Assembly: GCA_937863685.1 (NCBI GenBank)
Contig: CALMGM010000005.1
Span: 806,001-870,000 of the forward strand
Source: an uncultured bacterium
GTDB taxonomy: Bacteria; Edwardsbacteria; AC1; EtOH8
Length of the DNA stretch: 64,000 nt
Direction of reading: 5' to 3'
Shown: one piece after another, positions 33,715-42,753 of the stretch
How positions within the stretch are numbered: position 1 is the first letter of the stretch
Layout: the number at the start of each line of letters is the position of its first letter
Notes under the pieces: generated by a model
The model's input: only the letters and a program-made list of their open reading frames with translations
The model's database searches: none
Told to the model about the DNA's origin: nothing
Made by a program: the position numbers and the translations under genes

Positions 33715-34836
33715 GTGCCGGATGATATCATTATCAAGCAGGCGGTCAGCCGGGCGGATATTGATGATTTCATAAAACTGCCCTGGGCCGTCTATGGCAA
33801 CGATCCCTGCTGGGTGCCGCCGCTGGTCGCCGAGCAGAAAAAAATGCTGGATCCCGGGAAGAACGCCTTCTTCGAACATGCCCGGGCCGCCTACTTTCTG
33901 GCCCGGCGGAACGGCCAAAACATCGGACGCCTTGCCGCCCATATCGACGACAACAGCAACGAATTCCACAATGAAAAATGCGGGTTCTTTGGTTTCTTTG
34001 AATGCTTGGATGATCAGAACGCCGCCCAAGCACTTTTTTCTACTGCCGGGAAATGGCTTAAAGAGCAGGGCATGGATGCCATCCGGGGCCCGTTCAACTT
34101 CACCACCAATGATACCGCCGGCCTGCTGGTGGACGCCTTCGACTCCCCGCCGGTGATAGAGATGACCTACAATCCGGCCTATTACCCAAAAATGATCGAG
34201 GGCTGCGGGCTGGACAAGGCCATGGACATGTATGCCTATTTCTTCGACGTGGAGAAGATGGACGGCCGGCGGGTAAGAATGCTGGCTGAGAGGGTGGAGC
34301 GGAAGGGGATCACCTTCCGCAGCATCGACAAAAGAAAGTTCGCCCAGGAGGTGAAGATATTCAAAGAGGTCTACAACCAGGCCTGGAGCCACAACTGGGG
34401 ATTCGTGCCGCTGACCGAGAGGGAGATTGACCATTACGCCGAGAATTTCAAGGACATAGTCGATGCCGATTTCGTGATCTTCGCCTTCGACGGGCAAAAG
34501 CCGGTGGGCTCCTTATGGGCCCTGCCGGATTACAACTATGTCATCAAAAAGCTCAACGGGAAAATGGGTCTCCTGGAGATGATAAAGTTCCTGTGGCACA
34601 AAAGAAGCATCACCCACGCCAGGGTAATGACCGCCGGGGTGGTCCGCGATTACCAGCATCGGGGGATAGAGGCCGGATTGATCAGCCGGGTGTTCGAGAA
34701 CGGCCTGAAGAAGGGATACCGGACGGGGGAGCTGTCCTGGGTGCTGGAGAACAACCTTATGATGAACCGCCTGGCCGAGGCGGTGGGCTCGAAGATCTAC
34801 AAGACCTACCGGGTGTATGAGAAAATATTATCCTGA
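33715..34836 (+). CDS. GNAT-fold (acyl-CoA N-acyltransferase-like) protein of unknown substrate
   Basis: 373 residues starting at GTG with GGGGAG 8 nt upstream. The C-terminal half has a GNAT-like core (MTAGVVRDYQHRGIEAGLISRVFENGLKKGY, then ELSWVLENNLMMNRLAEAVG). The N-terminal half (WVPPLVAEQKKMLDP, FFGFFECLDD, IRGPFNFTTND) is typical of a widespread ~370-residue uncharacterised bacterial family. There is no signal peptide. Acyl donor and acceptor are unknown. It ends before repeats and a strong terminator. Confidence 0.75.
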   Translation: MPDDIIIKQAVSRADIDDFIKLPWAVYGNDPCWVPPLVAEQKKMLDPGKNAFFEHARAAYFLARRNGQNIGRLAAHIDDNSNEFHNEKCGFFGFFECLDDQNAAQALFSTAGKWLKEQGMDAIRGPFNFTTNDTAGLLVDAFDSPPVIEMTYNPAYYPKMIEGCGLDKAMDMYAYFFDVEKMDGRRVRMLAERVERKGITFRSIDKRKFAQEVKIFKEVYNQAWSHNWGFVPLTEREIDHYAENFKDIVDADFVIFAFDGQKPVGSLWALPDYNYVIKKLNGKMGLLEMIKFLWHKRSITHARVMTAGVVRDYQHRGIEAGLISRVFENGLKKGYRTGELSWVLENNLMMNRLAEAVGSKIYKTYRVYEKILS

Positions 34837-34878
34837 TATTTGGGATTATTATTCTATTCGTTTTCCGAACGTTCTTGG

Positions 34879-34936
34879 TGTCATGCCCGTGAAAACGGGC
34901 ATCCAAACTTGGATTCCCTCTTTCGAGGGAATGACA
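34879..34936 (+). repeat. Interspersed repeat family 2, copy 4
   Basis: GTCATGCCCGTGAAAACGGGCAT, then TTGGATTCCCTC-TTTC-GAGGGAATGAC, with a conserved tail to about 34973 (CGAAGTAATAATATA). The shortest and most regular copy. Confidence 0.8.
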
Positions 34937-34974
34937 CAGCGCGCTATTTATCCGTCGAAGTAATAATATAACGG

Positions 34975-35002
34975 TAGGGGAGGGTTTTTAAACCCTCCCC
35001 TA
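34975..35002. repeat. Perfect 10-bp stem hairpin TAGGGGAGGG/CCCTCCCCTA
   Basis: The stem is extended by a TTT/AAA core. It precedes the terminator at 35019. There is no T-run, so its role is unclear. Confidence 0.6.
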
Positions 35003-35018
35003 ATAAATGATTATAAAA

Positions 35019-35050
35019 GAGGCCGCCCTAATCTTGGGCGGCCTCTTTAT
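35019..35050. terminator. Bidirectional terminator overlapping the PAP2 stop codon
   Basis: GAGGCCGCCC-TAATCTT-GGGCGGCCTC with TTTAT to the right. On the minus strand the stop codon and last codons of the PAP2 gene lie inside the hairpin. Confidence 0.85.
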
Positions 35051-35918
35051 CTTTGTCCTTTATCGGGATGAACTGCGGATTCCACAGCTCGGTGATAAAA
35101 ATGGCCAGGGCCGCCAGGCCGAACCCGGCGATGACGTCTATCACGTAATGCAATCTTAAGAACACCGTGGCCATGATCAGCAGTATCCCCACCGGCAGCA
35201 TGAAGGCGAAGAGTTTTTTGTGATGGGTAAAGGCGTAGTACAGTACTATCAAAGTTATGCCGGTATGGCCGGAGGGGAAACAGTCCCTTTTGTTGAATTC
35301 ATTGGCAGTTAGAAATTCCAGTATCTGATTGCCCCAAAAAAGCCCCTTGACCGGGGCGGCCTGTTGGCCAGTCAGGGTGAAGCGAGGCCCGACGGCCGGC
35401 ACCAGCAGGTACCCCACATAGGAGATGAAGAATCCCAGGGTCACGGCCAAAAACATGTGCTCCAGTTCATGGTGTTTCTTGTCAAAATGCAGGAAAACGG
35501 CCAGAACCACCGGCAGAAAATAATAGCTGGAATAGGCCAGAGCCAACACGTCCACCATCCAGGGAAAGGTCACTCGCTCCAGCCAGACGGTGGGATGAAC
35601 TCCGAACAGGGCGAAATCTATCTTTATCAGGTAGCTGTCCAAATCGGGCCGGATATAATGGGTTATGAAGCCCAGGCTCTGGAAGATGGGCAGAATCCCG
35701 GCGTAGGGCGCCAGGTGACGCATGGTTTTGGTGAGTCTATTGGGCCAGCGGGTGTTGAGAAAAATCACCAGGGCGTAGGCCGCCAAGGTCAGTCCGTAGA
35801 TATAGAAGATGTGCGGCCAGCCGTCTAATTTGCGCAGGAAGACCACCGTCAGCAGGGAAAGCCCCAGGATGAACCACAGGTACAGCCACTCTACTTTTTT
35901 CAGCTTGATGTCTTTCAT
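35028..35918 (-). CDS. PAP2-family membrane phosphatase
   Basis: 296 residues from an internal ATG at 35918; the longer frame (35975) adds an unlikely leader. About seven membrane helices. Active-site motifs: VPAVGPRF, CFPSGHTG and LRLHYVIDVIAG, which is the PAP2_3 (inositolphosphotransferase-like) arrangement. Likely substrates are lipid phosphates such as undecaprenyl or phosphatidyl phosphates. It sits alone between terminators. Confidence 0.88.
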   Translation of the reverse strand: MKDIKLKKVEWLYLWFILGLSLLTVVFLRKLDGWPHIFYIYGLTLAAYALVIFLNTRWPNRLTKTMRHLAPYAGILPIFQSLGFITHYIRPDLDSYLIKIDFALFGVHPTVWLERVTFPWMVDVLALAYSSYYFLPVVLAVFLHFDKKHHELEHMFLAVTLGFFISYVGYLLVPAVGPRFTLTGQQAAPVKGLFWGNQILEFLTANEFNKRDCFPSGHTGITLIVLYYAFTHHKKLFAFMLPVGILLIMATVFLRLHYVIDVIAGFGLAALAIFITELWNPQFIPIKDKDKEAAQD

Positions 35919-35962
35919 GTCGATAATTTTAGCATAGATGTAAAATAAGTTCAATAATTGAA

Positions 35963-36004
35963 ACCCCTCTCCCAATGTTTTGGGGGAGGGGCTGGGGTGG
36001 GGTC
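35963..36004 (+). repeat. Palindromic mini-element, family 1 variant, copy f
   Basis: CCCCTCTCCC-AATGTTTT-GGGGGAGGGG, then CTGGGGTGGGGTC. It lies between the PAP2 gene and the glnS stop, and may also serve as a glnS terminator. Confidence 0.65.
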
Positions 36005-36006
36005 AT

Positions 36007-37707
36007 TTACTCCTTTACTGTCTTGCCCCAGGACTCCTTTAACGGCACCGTCCGGTTGAGTACCAGCTTACCCTCCTGGGAATCCGGGTCCACGCAGAAA
36101 TAGGCCAGTCGCTCCAGCTGGATGGCCTGGCCCGGCTTGACCTTGGCCAAAGCTGGCTCACATTTGCAAGAGGGGATCACCTTCAGTGAATCCGGATTTA
36201 TATTGGCGGTAAAATCCTGCCCCTCCGGGACATCGTCCGGATTTTCTTTGGTGAACAGCTTGTCGTAAAGCCTGGCCTCGGCCTCGATGGCATGTTTGGC
36301 CGACACCCAATGCAATGTGGCCTTGACCTTGCGGCCGTCCGGGGCGTCACCGCCCTTGGTGGCCGGGTCATAAGTGCAGCGCAGTTCGGTGATGTTGCCC
36401 GAAGTGTCTTTGATGGCCTCCTGGCAGGTGATGAAATAAGCCCAGCGCAGCCGCACCTCGCGGCCCGGCGACAGGCGGTAGAATTTCTTGTGCGGCTCCT
36501 CCATGAAATCGTCCCGCTCTAGGTACAGCTCACGGGAGAAGGGGACCTTCCTGGTCCCGGCCGAGGGATCCTCGGGATTGTTGACCGCCTCCAGCTCCTC
36601 GGTCTGGCCCTCGGGGTAATTGGTCAGTACCACCTTGACCGGATTGAGTATCCCCATGTATCGCGGCGCCCGCTTATTAAGGTCCTCCCGAACATAATGC
36701 TCCAGCAGGGCATAATCCACTAGGCTGTCGCGCTTGGCCACCCCGATCCGTTCGCAGAAATTTTTGATGGCCAGCGAGGAGAAACCGCGGCGGCGCATCC
36801 CGGCCAGGGTGGAAAGGCGCGGATCGTCGTATCCTGTCACCTTTTTGGCCTTTACCATGTCGATGAACTTTCGCTTGCTCATCACCGTATAGGTCACATT
36901 AAGCCTGGCGAACTCAATCTGCCGGGGATGGTAGATGCCCAGCTGGTCTAAAAACCAGTCGTACAGTGGCCGGTGATCCTCGTATTCCAGCGAGCACAGC
37001 GAATGGGTGATGCCCTCGATGGAATCCTCCAGGCCATGGGCCCAGTCGTACATGGGGTAGAGGCACCACTTGTCGCCCTGGCGATGGTGGGCGGTGTGCA
37101 GGATGCGGTACATCACCGGGTCGCGCAGGTTCAAATTGGCGTGGGTCATGTCTATCTTGGCCCGCAGGGTCTTGGAGCCGTCGGGGAATTCTCCGGCCTT
37201 CATCCGGCGGAACAGGTCCAGGTTCTCATCCACCGAGCGGTCGCGATGGGGGCTGTTCTTTCCCGGCTCGGTCAGGGTTCCCCTGGTCTTGCTGACCTCC
37301 TCGGCCGCCAGGTCGCAGACGTAGGCTTTGCCTTTTTTGATCAGCTCCTCGGCCCATTGATACATCTGTTCGAAATAATCCGAGGCGAAGAATAACCGGT
37401 CTCCGAAATCGGCCCCCAGCCATTTGACGTCCTCGATGATGGCGTCCACGAATTCCTGCTCCTCTTTGGCGGGGTTGGTGTCGTCGAATCGCAGATTGAA
37501 CAGCCCGCCGAATTCCAAAGCGATGCCGTAGTCAATCCATATGGCCTTGGCGTGGCCGATGTGGAGGTAGGCGTTGGGCTCCGGCGGAAAGCGGGTGTGG
37601 ACCGATCTGAAGCGGCCGCTTTTAAGGTCCTCGGCCACGGCCTCGCGGATGAAATTGGTGGCGGCCGCGCCCTCGATGGGGGTCTTGGTGTTCTCGGTGT
37701 TATTCAT
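36007..37707 (-). CDS. glnS: Glutaminyl-tRNA synthetase
   Basis: 566 residues, the expected size. Class I motifs: YLHIGHAKA (HIGH, about 48-55) and VMSKRK (KMSKS, near 274). PPEPNAYLH and the RFDDTNP stretch separate it from GluRS. The C-terminal anticodon-binding beta barrels are complete. Its presence means Gln-tRNA can be charged directly. gltX lies 3 kb upstream on the same strand. Confidence 0.96.
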   Translation of the reverse strand: MNNTENTKTPIEGAAATNFIREAVAEDLKSGRFRSVHTRFPPEPNAYLHIGHAKAIWIDYGIALEFGGLFNLRFDDTNPAKEEQEFVDAIIEDVKWLGADFGDRLFFASDYFEQMYQWAEELIKKGKAYVCDLAAEEVSKTRGTLTEPGKNSPHRDRSVDENLDLFRRMKAGEFPDGSKTLRAKIDMTHANLNLRDPVMYRILHTAHHRQGDKWCLYPMYDWAHGLEDSIEGITHSLCSLEYEDHRPLYDWFLDQLGIYHPRQIEFARLNVTYTVMSKRKFIDMVKAKKVTGYDDPRLSTLAGMRRRGFSSLAIKNFCERIGVAKRDSLVDYALLEHYVREDLNKRAPRYMGILNPVKVVLTNYPEGQTEELEAVNNPEDPSAGTRKVPFSRELYLERDDFMEEPHKKFYRLSPGREVRLRWAYFITCQEAIKDTSGNITELRCTYDPATKGGDAPDGRKVKATLHWVSAKHAIEAEARLYDKLFTKENPDDVPEGQDFTANINPDSLKVIPSCKCEPALAKVKPGQAIQLERLAYFCVDPDSQEGKLVLNRTVPLKESWGKTVKE

Positions 37708-37720
37708 TTAATTTCTCTTT

Positions 37721-37749
37721 GAACCGCAAAGACGCTAAGAACGCCAAGG
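37721..37749. repeat. 'AACCGCAAAGACGC' interspersed repeat
   Basis: Inverted relative to the 28080 and 31653 copies. A partial complementary segment follows at about 37775-37797. Confidence 0.5.
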
Positions 37750-37814
37750 TATAGATGAACTATATTTAGCGCTTGTGGTCTTGGTGGTTTTATTTAACGT
37801 TTTAGGTAATAAGC

Positions 37815-40601
37815 TTAAAAAGATACGCTTAAGGCCAGTTTAAATCTTCGCGGAGCCAGATAAGCACTAGAATAAGGTACCCTGTTTGGGTTGAACGGGT
37901 CAGAGATATAATCGTTATAAGCAGCAACATATGTTGTGTATGCCTCATAAGGATCGATTGTGTCGTCGGCGTTAAGATCTCTCCACTTGCTGTAATAGGG
38001 GTTTGGCACCAGAATAGGGTTCCCATCTCCGTCAACGGTATAGGAGATGTAGGCCGGAATAGAACCTAAAGCTGTAAATTGATCCAGGGTAACAAAGCGC
38101 CCATCGTAATCCACCGACCCGGTTGTTGAATATACACTGCTTGTGTTTTTTCTATTAAATAAATTAAGTATTTCCAGATCTAAAGACATATTAATTTTAT
38201 TGAAGTTCATTTTTTTGGATATCAACAGATCGGTATACCAGTAAGAAGGCAGTAGAGAATCATTCAAGTTGCCAATAATAAATCCTTTCAGGTCTGTCTG
38301 GGTGTAGGGAAACCCGCTGCCGAAATTATTAAGTAAGCCGATTGTGATATTTGCCAAAGGATGAAAATTAGCTACTTTTGGTCCGAAACTCTCGCTTGAA
38401 TAAAATTTGGTCACAAGATTGAATTTGCCGGATTGATTGTAATTCATAACAATATTATTGCTGTCGTTACCTTTAATGGCAGACAGGGCCTTGCTGTAGC
38501 TGTAATTTAATTGACCTAAAAAGTAATTGTTTTTATAATCTACATTCAGTTCTAAACCGTTCACCGTTCCATAATTTCCGTAATAATAGTCTATATAATT
38601 AAGTCCCGTGGTCGAGTCTACTCTCTCCCTTGATTGAAGCACATTGTTTATTTTTTTATAATAAATATTGGCATTTATGTATATATTGTTATTAATTTGT
38701 TGTGTTATGCCTGTTTCGTAAAGGGTGGTTTTTTGAAAATCAGCCAAAGCGTTAACAGAATATAGGCTCAAATGAATTTTTTTATAAAAATCATCCCAGG
38801 CAGGTATTTGTCGGTATTGATTAAAACCGAATTCAATTTGGGTTTTAGGAAACAATAAATATGTAATATTAGTACCCAAGCTAGCTGTGCTTTTTCTTTT
38901 TTCGTAGAATGGTGTCGAATCCGCAAGCCAGAAAAAGTTGGTGTAATTGAAAGAATCACCTAAATTCACATAATCAAACCGCAGACCAGCACGAATAGCT
39001 GTCTTGTCATAAATAAAATGTTCTTGAATATAAATAGCACGGGTTTCCGGCTTAAAGTCATAGCTTTGGACAAATACCCCAAATGGGCTGTAATAAGATG
39101 CTAATGGTTCCCAAGGCAACGCATTATACTTTTTATAAACATGATATTTCTTTAACTCAATACCACCTGAAAGTCTATTATATTCATTAATCCGCGAGGA
39201 AACGTCAAGTTTTCCCGAGGTATAATCCGAAAAAGTCTTTTCCCAAACTCTGGCCAGCCCGGTAGTGTAAAATATACCGTCCACGCCGTAAGGGTTATCA
39301 ATACTATTTGAGCTGTAAGCTTGGCCTTCGTAAGCATCATACATACTATCGCCGTCGGCATCGGCATCGGAAAGAAATGTATAATCTTCCCACCAGCTTC
39401 TATTTTTCTCTGCTATGGTATCGCGTATTCCCGATTGGGTCTGGCTGTGATGTTTGCTTAGCTTAAGAGTATAGTCAATTTTGTTGGCAATGTTGTGTGC
39501 CCAGGTCACGCCCAGCAAATGTGATTTTTGTAGTTTTGAATAATAACCTTCCAGGTTATATTTGAAAGAAGCTGTATATTGGGCTTGTTGGTCCCTGGTG
39601 GCTATGCCCAAGAGGCTCAATTTTGCGTCAAGGGGCTGAATCTTGTAGCTAACTTTTCCCGTTATGCGGTATTTATTATAATCGCTGTGCGGCAGATATT
39701 CTGCATCACTTTCCTTCCAGCCACGCAACCAACCGTTGGCAATCCGTTCTGCCTTTTCTGCCTGCCAGGCCTCATCAGAGGAATCTGCCCAATCTCCCGT
39801 CCAACCCAAATAGGTCGAGTCTCCCCAAATTGAATCCCATACGGCACGACTGTATTGGAGGGTGTCCGCCCAAAGATAATCCTTGCTGGGATCATGGATG
39901 TAAAACTTCTCCGGCATAAAACAGGGCCGGATATCGTCGCCGTTATCGGTTTCGGCCGATAAACTGTATGAAATACTTTTATAGAAAGGCAGAGCCCCGC
40001 CAAGCGCTGTTTCAATTTTATTGCCATTACGGCTTGGCTCTGTGGTCCATTTGCCGAAAATGTTGAATTTATCGATGTAGTCTTTGGTTTTAAAATTGAC
40101 CACACCGCCCATCGCATCGCCAGTTTCGGCACCCCAGCCTCCAGTGGTTACTGAAAGTTCATCAATAGCAGCAAAATTGATAGGGGTAGCGATTTCTCCA
40201 GTGTATTGTTCGGTTACATTAAAACCGTCTATAAAATATGCTATCTCATCGGAACGGCTGCCCCGGAAATAAAGCGAGCCATTTCCGTTAACCACTCCGT
40301 TTGTGGCCGATAATATTGTGATGATATTGGCATTGGGTGTAGTTGCTAGCTCCCAAGAATAAACTACCCTGGTGCCAGGCGTAGAGGGCTCAAAGTTTGA
40401 GGTCACTCCATAAACAGGGCCACCTACGGGTCTTGCTATAATGCTGTCGGCCGCCAATGTGTCATTGGCCGGGGCAACGATCACAATGTCGGTGCTGTCG
40501 GTTTTCAAAGTATCCGGAACGGGAATGGTTTCCTGGGCATTGGCCCAAAGAGGCAAAGAAAGGATCGAATAAAACAGGGCAAACGAAAAGCACCTTTTCA
40601 T
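37815..40601 (-). CDS. TonB-dependent-receptor-like outer-membrane protein
   Basis: 928 residues with a signal peptide (ending WANAQ). A plug domain lies at about 75-180 (YFRGSRSDEIAYFIDGFNVTEQYTG, TTGGWGAETGDAMGGVVNFKTK), followed by a large aromatic-rich beta barrel ending in Phe (LALSVSF). There is no N-terminal regulatory domain and no clear TonB box. Two Ca-type loops interrupt the barrel (DADADGDSMYDAYE near 412, and NADDTIDPYEAY near 870). AT-rich compared with gltX and glnS. It starts 11 bp after the gltX stop. Ligand unknown. Confidence 0.85.
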   Translation of the reverse strand: MKRCFSFALFYSILSLPLWANAQETIPVPDTLKTDSTDIVIVAPANDTLAADSIIARPVGGPVYGVTSNFEPSTPGTRVVYSWELATTPNANIITILSATNGVVNGNGSLYFRGSRSDEIAYFIDGFNVTEQYTGEIATPINFAAIDELSVTTGGWGAETGDAMGGVVNFKTKDYIDKFNIFGKWTTEPSRNGNKIETALGGALPFYKSISYSLSAETDNGDDIRPCFMPEKFYIHDPSKDYLWADTLQYSRAVWDSIWGDSTYLGWTGDWADSSDEAWQAEKAERIANGWLRGWKESDAEYLPHSDYNKYRITGKVSYKIQPLDAKLSLLGIATRDQQAQYTASFKYNLEGYYSKLQKSHLLGVTWAHNIANKIDYTLKLSKHHSQTQSGIRDTIAEKNRSWWEDYTFLSDADADGDSMYDAYEGQAYSSNSIDNPYGVDGIFYTTGLARVWEKTFSDYTSGKLDVSSRINEYNRLSGGIELKKYHVYKKYNALPWEPLASYYSPFGVFVQSYDFKPETRAIYIQEHFIYDKTAIRAGLRFDYVNLGDSFNYTNFFWLADSTPFYEKRKSTASLGTNITYLLFPKTQIEFGFNQYRQIPAWDDFYKKIHLSLYSVNALADFQKTTLYETGITQQINNNIYINANIYYKKINNVLQSRERVDSTTGLNYIDYYYGNYGTVNGLELNVDYKNNYFLGQLNYSYSKALSAIKGNDSNNIVMNYNQSGKFNLVTKFYSSESFGPKVANFHPLANITIGLLNNFGSGFPYTQTDLKGFIIGNLNDSLLPSYWYTDLLISKKMNFNKINMSLDLEILNLFNRKNTSSVYSTTGSVDYDGRFVTLDQFTALGSIPAYISYTVDGDGNPILVPNPYYSKWRDLNADDTIDPYEAYTTYVAAYNDYISDPFNPNRVPYSSAYLAPRRFKLALSVSF

Positions 40602-40612
40602 ATTGGTCCTTT

Positions 40613-42073
40613 TTAGCTTGGTTTAGACAATAATTCTATTCCCGCTGTAATTCTTCCCAAAGTCTCCTCTTTGCCCAGCACCTCAGCCAGGTCAATGGCT
40701 CCGCCGGGGGAGCTTTCCTTGCCTGATAGGGCGGTGCGGACGGGCCACAGCATCTGTCCGGTCTTAAGCCCCTGGGTCTCTATCAGCCCGAACAGGGCAT
40801 CGTGTATTGTCTCGTGTTTCCAAATTTCCAAATTTCCCAGCACAACCAGGGCCAGCTTTAGGGACTCCAGCGAAATGGCCGGGTCGGTCTTCATCTTCTT
40901 GTTGACGTAAAGCGAAACATCGTATTCCGGCAGGGTGTCTATAAAATCCACTATCCCGGGAATGTCGCTTAAAACCTCGGTTCTCAGTTGAACAAGTTTA
41001 CTGAGTTTAAGAAGATCGATGTCCGTCCGTTTGATGGCCTTCTGGTAATATGGCATCGCCAGCTGCTTGAACTGCTCGGGGGCCAGCTTGCGGATATACT
41101 CGCCGTTCATCCACTTCAGCTTGTCGGGGTCGAAGATGGCCGGGGAATTATTCAGCCCCGATATATTGAATATCTTCTTCAGTTCGTCCAATGAGAAGAT
41201 CTCCCGGTCGTCCTTGGGGTTCCAGCCCAGCAGGGCGATGTAATTGACGATGGCCTCATTGAGATATCCCTGGTGGTAGAAATCCTCGAAGGAGGCGTCG
41301 CCCTCCCGCTTGGAGAGCTTTTTGCCGGCGGCCTTCATTATCAGCGGCAGATGGATGTAGGCCGGGATCACCCATCCCAGGGCCTGATAGATCAGATTAT
41401 ACTTGGGGGCCGAGGACAGGTATTCGCTGCCCCGGATGACATGGGATATCTGCATCAGGTGATCATCCACCACGTTGGCGAAATTGTAGGTGGGCAGGCC
41501 GTCTGACTTTAAAAGAATGCCGTCCTCTAGAGTATCGTTCTCCACCGTAACCGAGCCGTAGACCATATCATTAAAAGTCGTGCTCCCTCCGCGGGGTATT
41601 TTTTGCCGCACCACGCAGGGTTCGCCGGTAACCGCCCGCTTTTGGGCTTCGGCCGGATCGAGCTCCCGGCAGGGGTCCTGATATTTGAAGACCGCATCCT
41701 TGCCCTCGGCTTCCTTGCGCAGCGATTCCAGCTTCTCCTTACTGCAGAAACAATAATAGGCCCCGCCTGCGGCGATCAATTTTTCGGCCCATTCCTTATA
41801 AACATCCTTGCGCTGGCTCTGGATGTACGGGCCGAACGGCCCGCCGATGTCCGGTCCCTCGTCGTGCTCCAGGCCTACTAATTTCAAAGTATTATAAATG
41901 ACCTCGACCGATCCCTCCACTAATCTCTCCTGGTCGGTATCCTCGATCCGCAGGATGAACTTGCCGTTCATGGCCCGGGCGATAAGATAGGCATACAGGG
42001 CGGTGCGCAGATTGCCGATATGCATGTAGCCGGTGGGGCTGGGGGCGAAGCGGGTTCTTACTTGTACTGACAT
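40613..42073 (-). CDS. gltX: Glutamyl-tRNA synthetase
   Basis: 486 residues from the ATG at 42073; the longer frame adds 23 residues without family similarity. HIGH motif TGYMHIGNLRTAL (18-21) and KMSKS motif KKLSKREGDASFEDF (near 253). The zinc region CFCSKEKLESLR is visible. Together with glnS it points to discriminating GluRS activity, though this cannot be proved by eye. Confidence 0.95.
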   Translation of the reverse strand: MSVQVRTRFAPSPTGYMHIGNLRTALYAYLIARAMNGKFILRIEDTDQERLVEGSVEVIYNTLKLVGLEHDEGPDIGGPFGPYIQSQRKDVYKEWAEKLIAAGGAYYCFCSKEKLESLRKEAEGKDAVFKYQDPCRELDPAEAQKRAVTGEPCVVRQKIPRGGSTTFNDMVYGSVTVENDTLEDGILLKSDGLPTYNFANVVDDHLMQISHVIRGSEYLSSAPKYNLIYQALGWVIPAYIHLPLIMKAAGKKLSKREGDASFEDFYHQGYLNEAIVNYIALLGWNPKDDREIFSLDELKKIFNISGLNNSPAIFDPDKLKWMNGEYIRKLAPEQFKQLAMPYYQKAIKRTDIDLLKLSKLVQLRTEVLSDIPGIVDFIDTLPEYDVSLYVNKKMKTDPAISLESLKLALVVLGNLEIWKHETIHDALFGLIETQGLKTGQMLWPVRTALSGKESSPGGAIDLAEVLGKEETLGRITAGIELLSKPS

Positions 42074-42124
42074 AAAAGAAATGAACTCTTTCTCGTCGGT
42101 ATTAAAATGTTTCGATCTTTTAAA

Positions 42125-42163
42125 CAGCCCCTCCTTGATCAAGGAGGGGACAAGGGGTGGTCT
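42125..42163 (+). repeat. Palindromic mini-element, family 1, copy g
   Basis: CCCCTCCTT-GATC-AAGGAGGGG, then ACAAGGGGTGGTCT, between gltX and the SLBB gene. Confidence 0.85.
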
Positions 42164-42169
42164 AAAAAA

Positions 42170-42652
42170 TTATCGATTGCGCGATATCAGATAATAGACA
42201 TTGGCGATCACCGCCAGGTCGGCCACAAAGCCGATGGCGTCCTTCCAGAAGAAGCGGGCATTGCGGGGGATCATCACGGTATCGCCGGGCTTGAGGACCG
42301 GAATGTCCACCTCCTTGGTGCTGTTGAGGTATTTGTCGATATTTATCTTCTGGTTGCTCCGTTTGCCCCCGATGTTGCTTGACAGCCTGACCCGGGAAAG
42401 GGCGGCATACTGGGTGGGTCCGCCGGCTTTGGATATCAGCTCCAGCACTGTCGAGCCGTCCGGCACCCGGTACATGCCGGGGCTGTTCACTTCGCCCCAA
42501 ACGTGCACTTCTATCAGCAGGCGCTGCCCGGCATCCATGTAGAATTCCTCCTTTTTAAAGAAGGGGGCGTCCTGGGCCACCATAAATGAAGACCCCAGGA
42601 TCAATAAGGCCAGCGAAAGGACCGCCAGACTGATCTTATTCGACAATTTCAT
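42170..42652 (-). CDS. Periplasmic SLBB-domain protein
   Basis: 160 residues. Signal peptide (about 1-26, ending MVAQ) and an SLBB (beta-grasp ligand-binding) domain at about 45-130 (VHVWGEVNSPGMYRVPDGSTVLELI, then VLKPGDTVMIPR). A final hydrophobic stretch (DAIGFVADLAVIANVYYLI) could be a membrane anchor. SLBB domains are found in polysaccharide export proteins such as Wza, but the export domain is absent here. Alone it may be a minor envelope component. Confidence 0.85.
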   Translation of the reverse strand: MKLSNKISLAVLSLALLILGSSFMVAQDAPFFKKEEFYMDAGQRLLIEVHVWGEVNSPGMYRVPDGSTVLELISKAGGPTQYAALSRVRLSSNIGGKRSNQKINIDKYLNSTKEVDIPVLKPGDTVMIPRNARFFWKDAIGFVADLAVIANVYYLISRNR

Positions 42653-42753
42653 ATCTATTTCATCCCACTGCGTTTCGAATATATTTCACCGCAAAGAACC
42701 GACGGCCATTTCATCGGATCCCTGCGGTGAATTTAGGATCTTGCCGGATTTAA

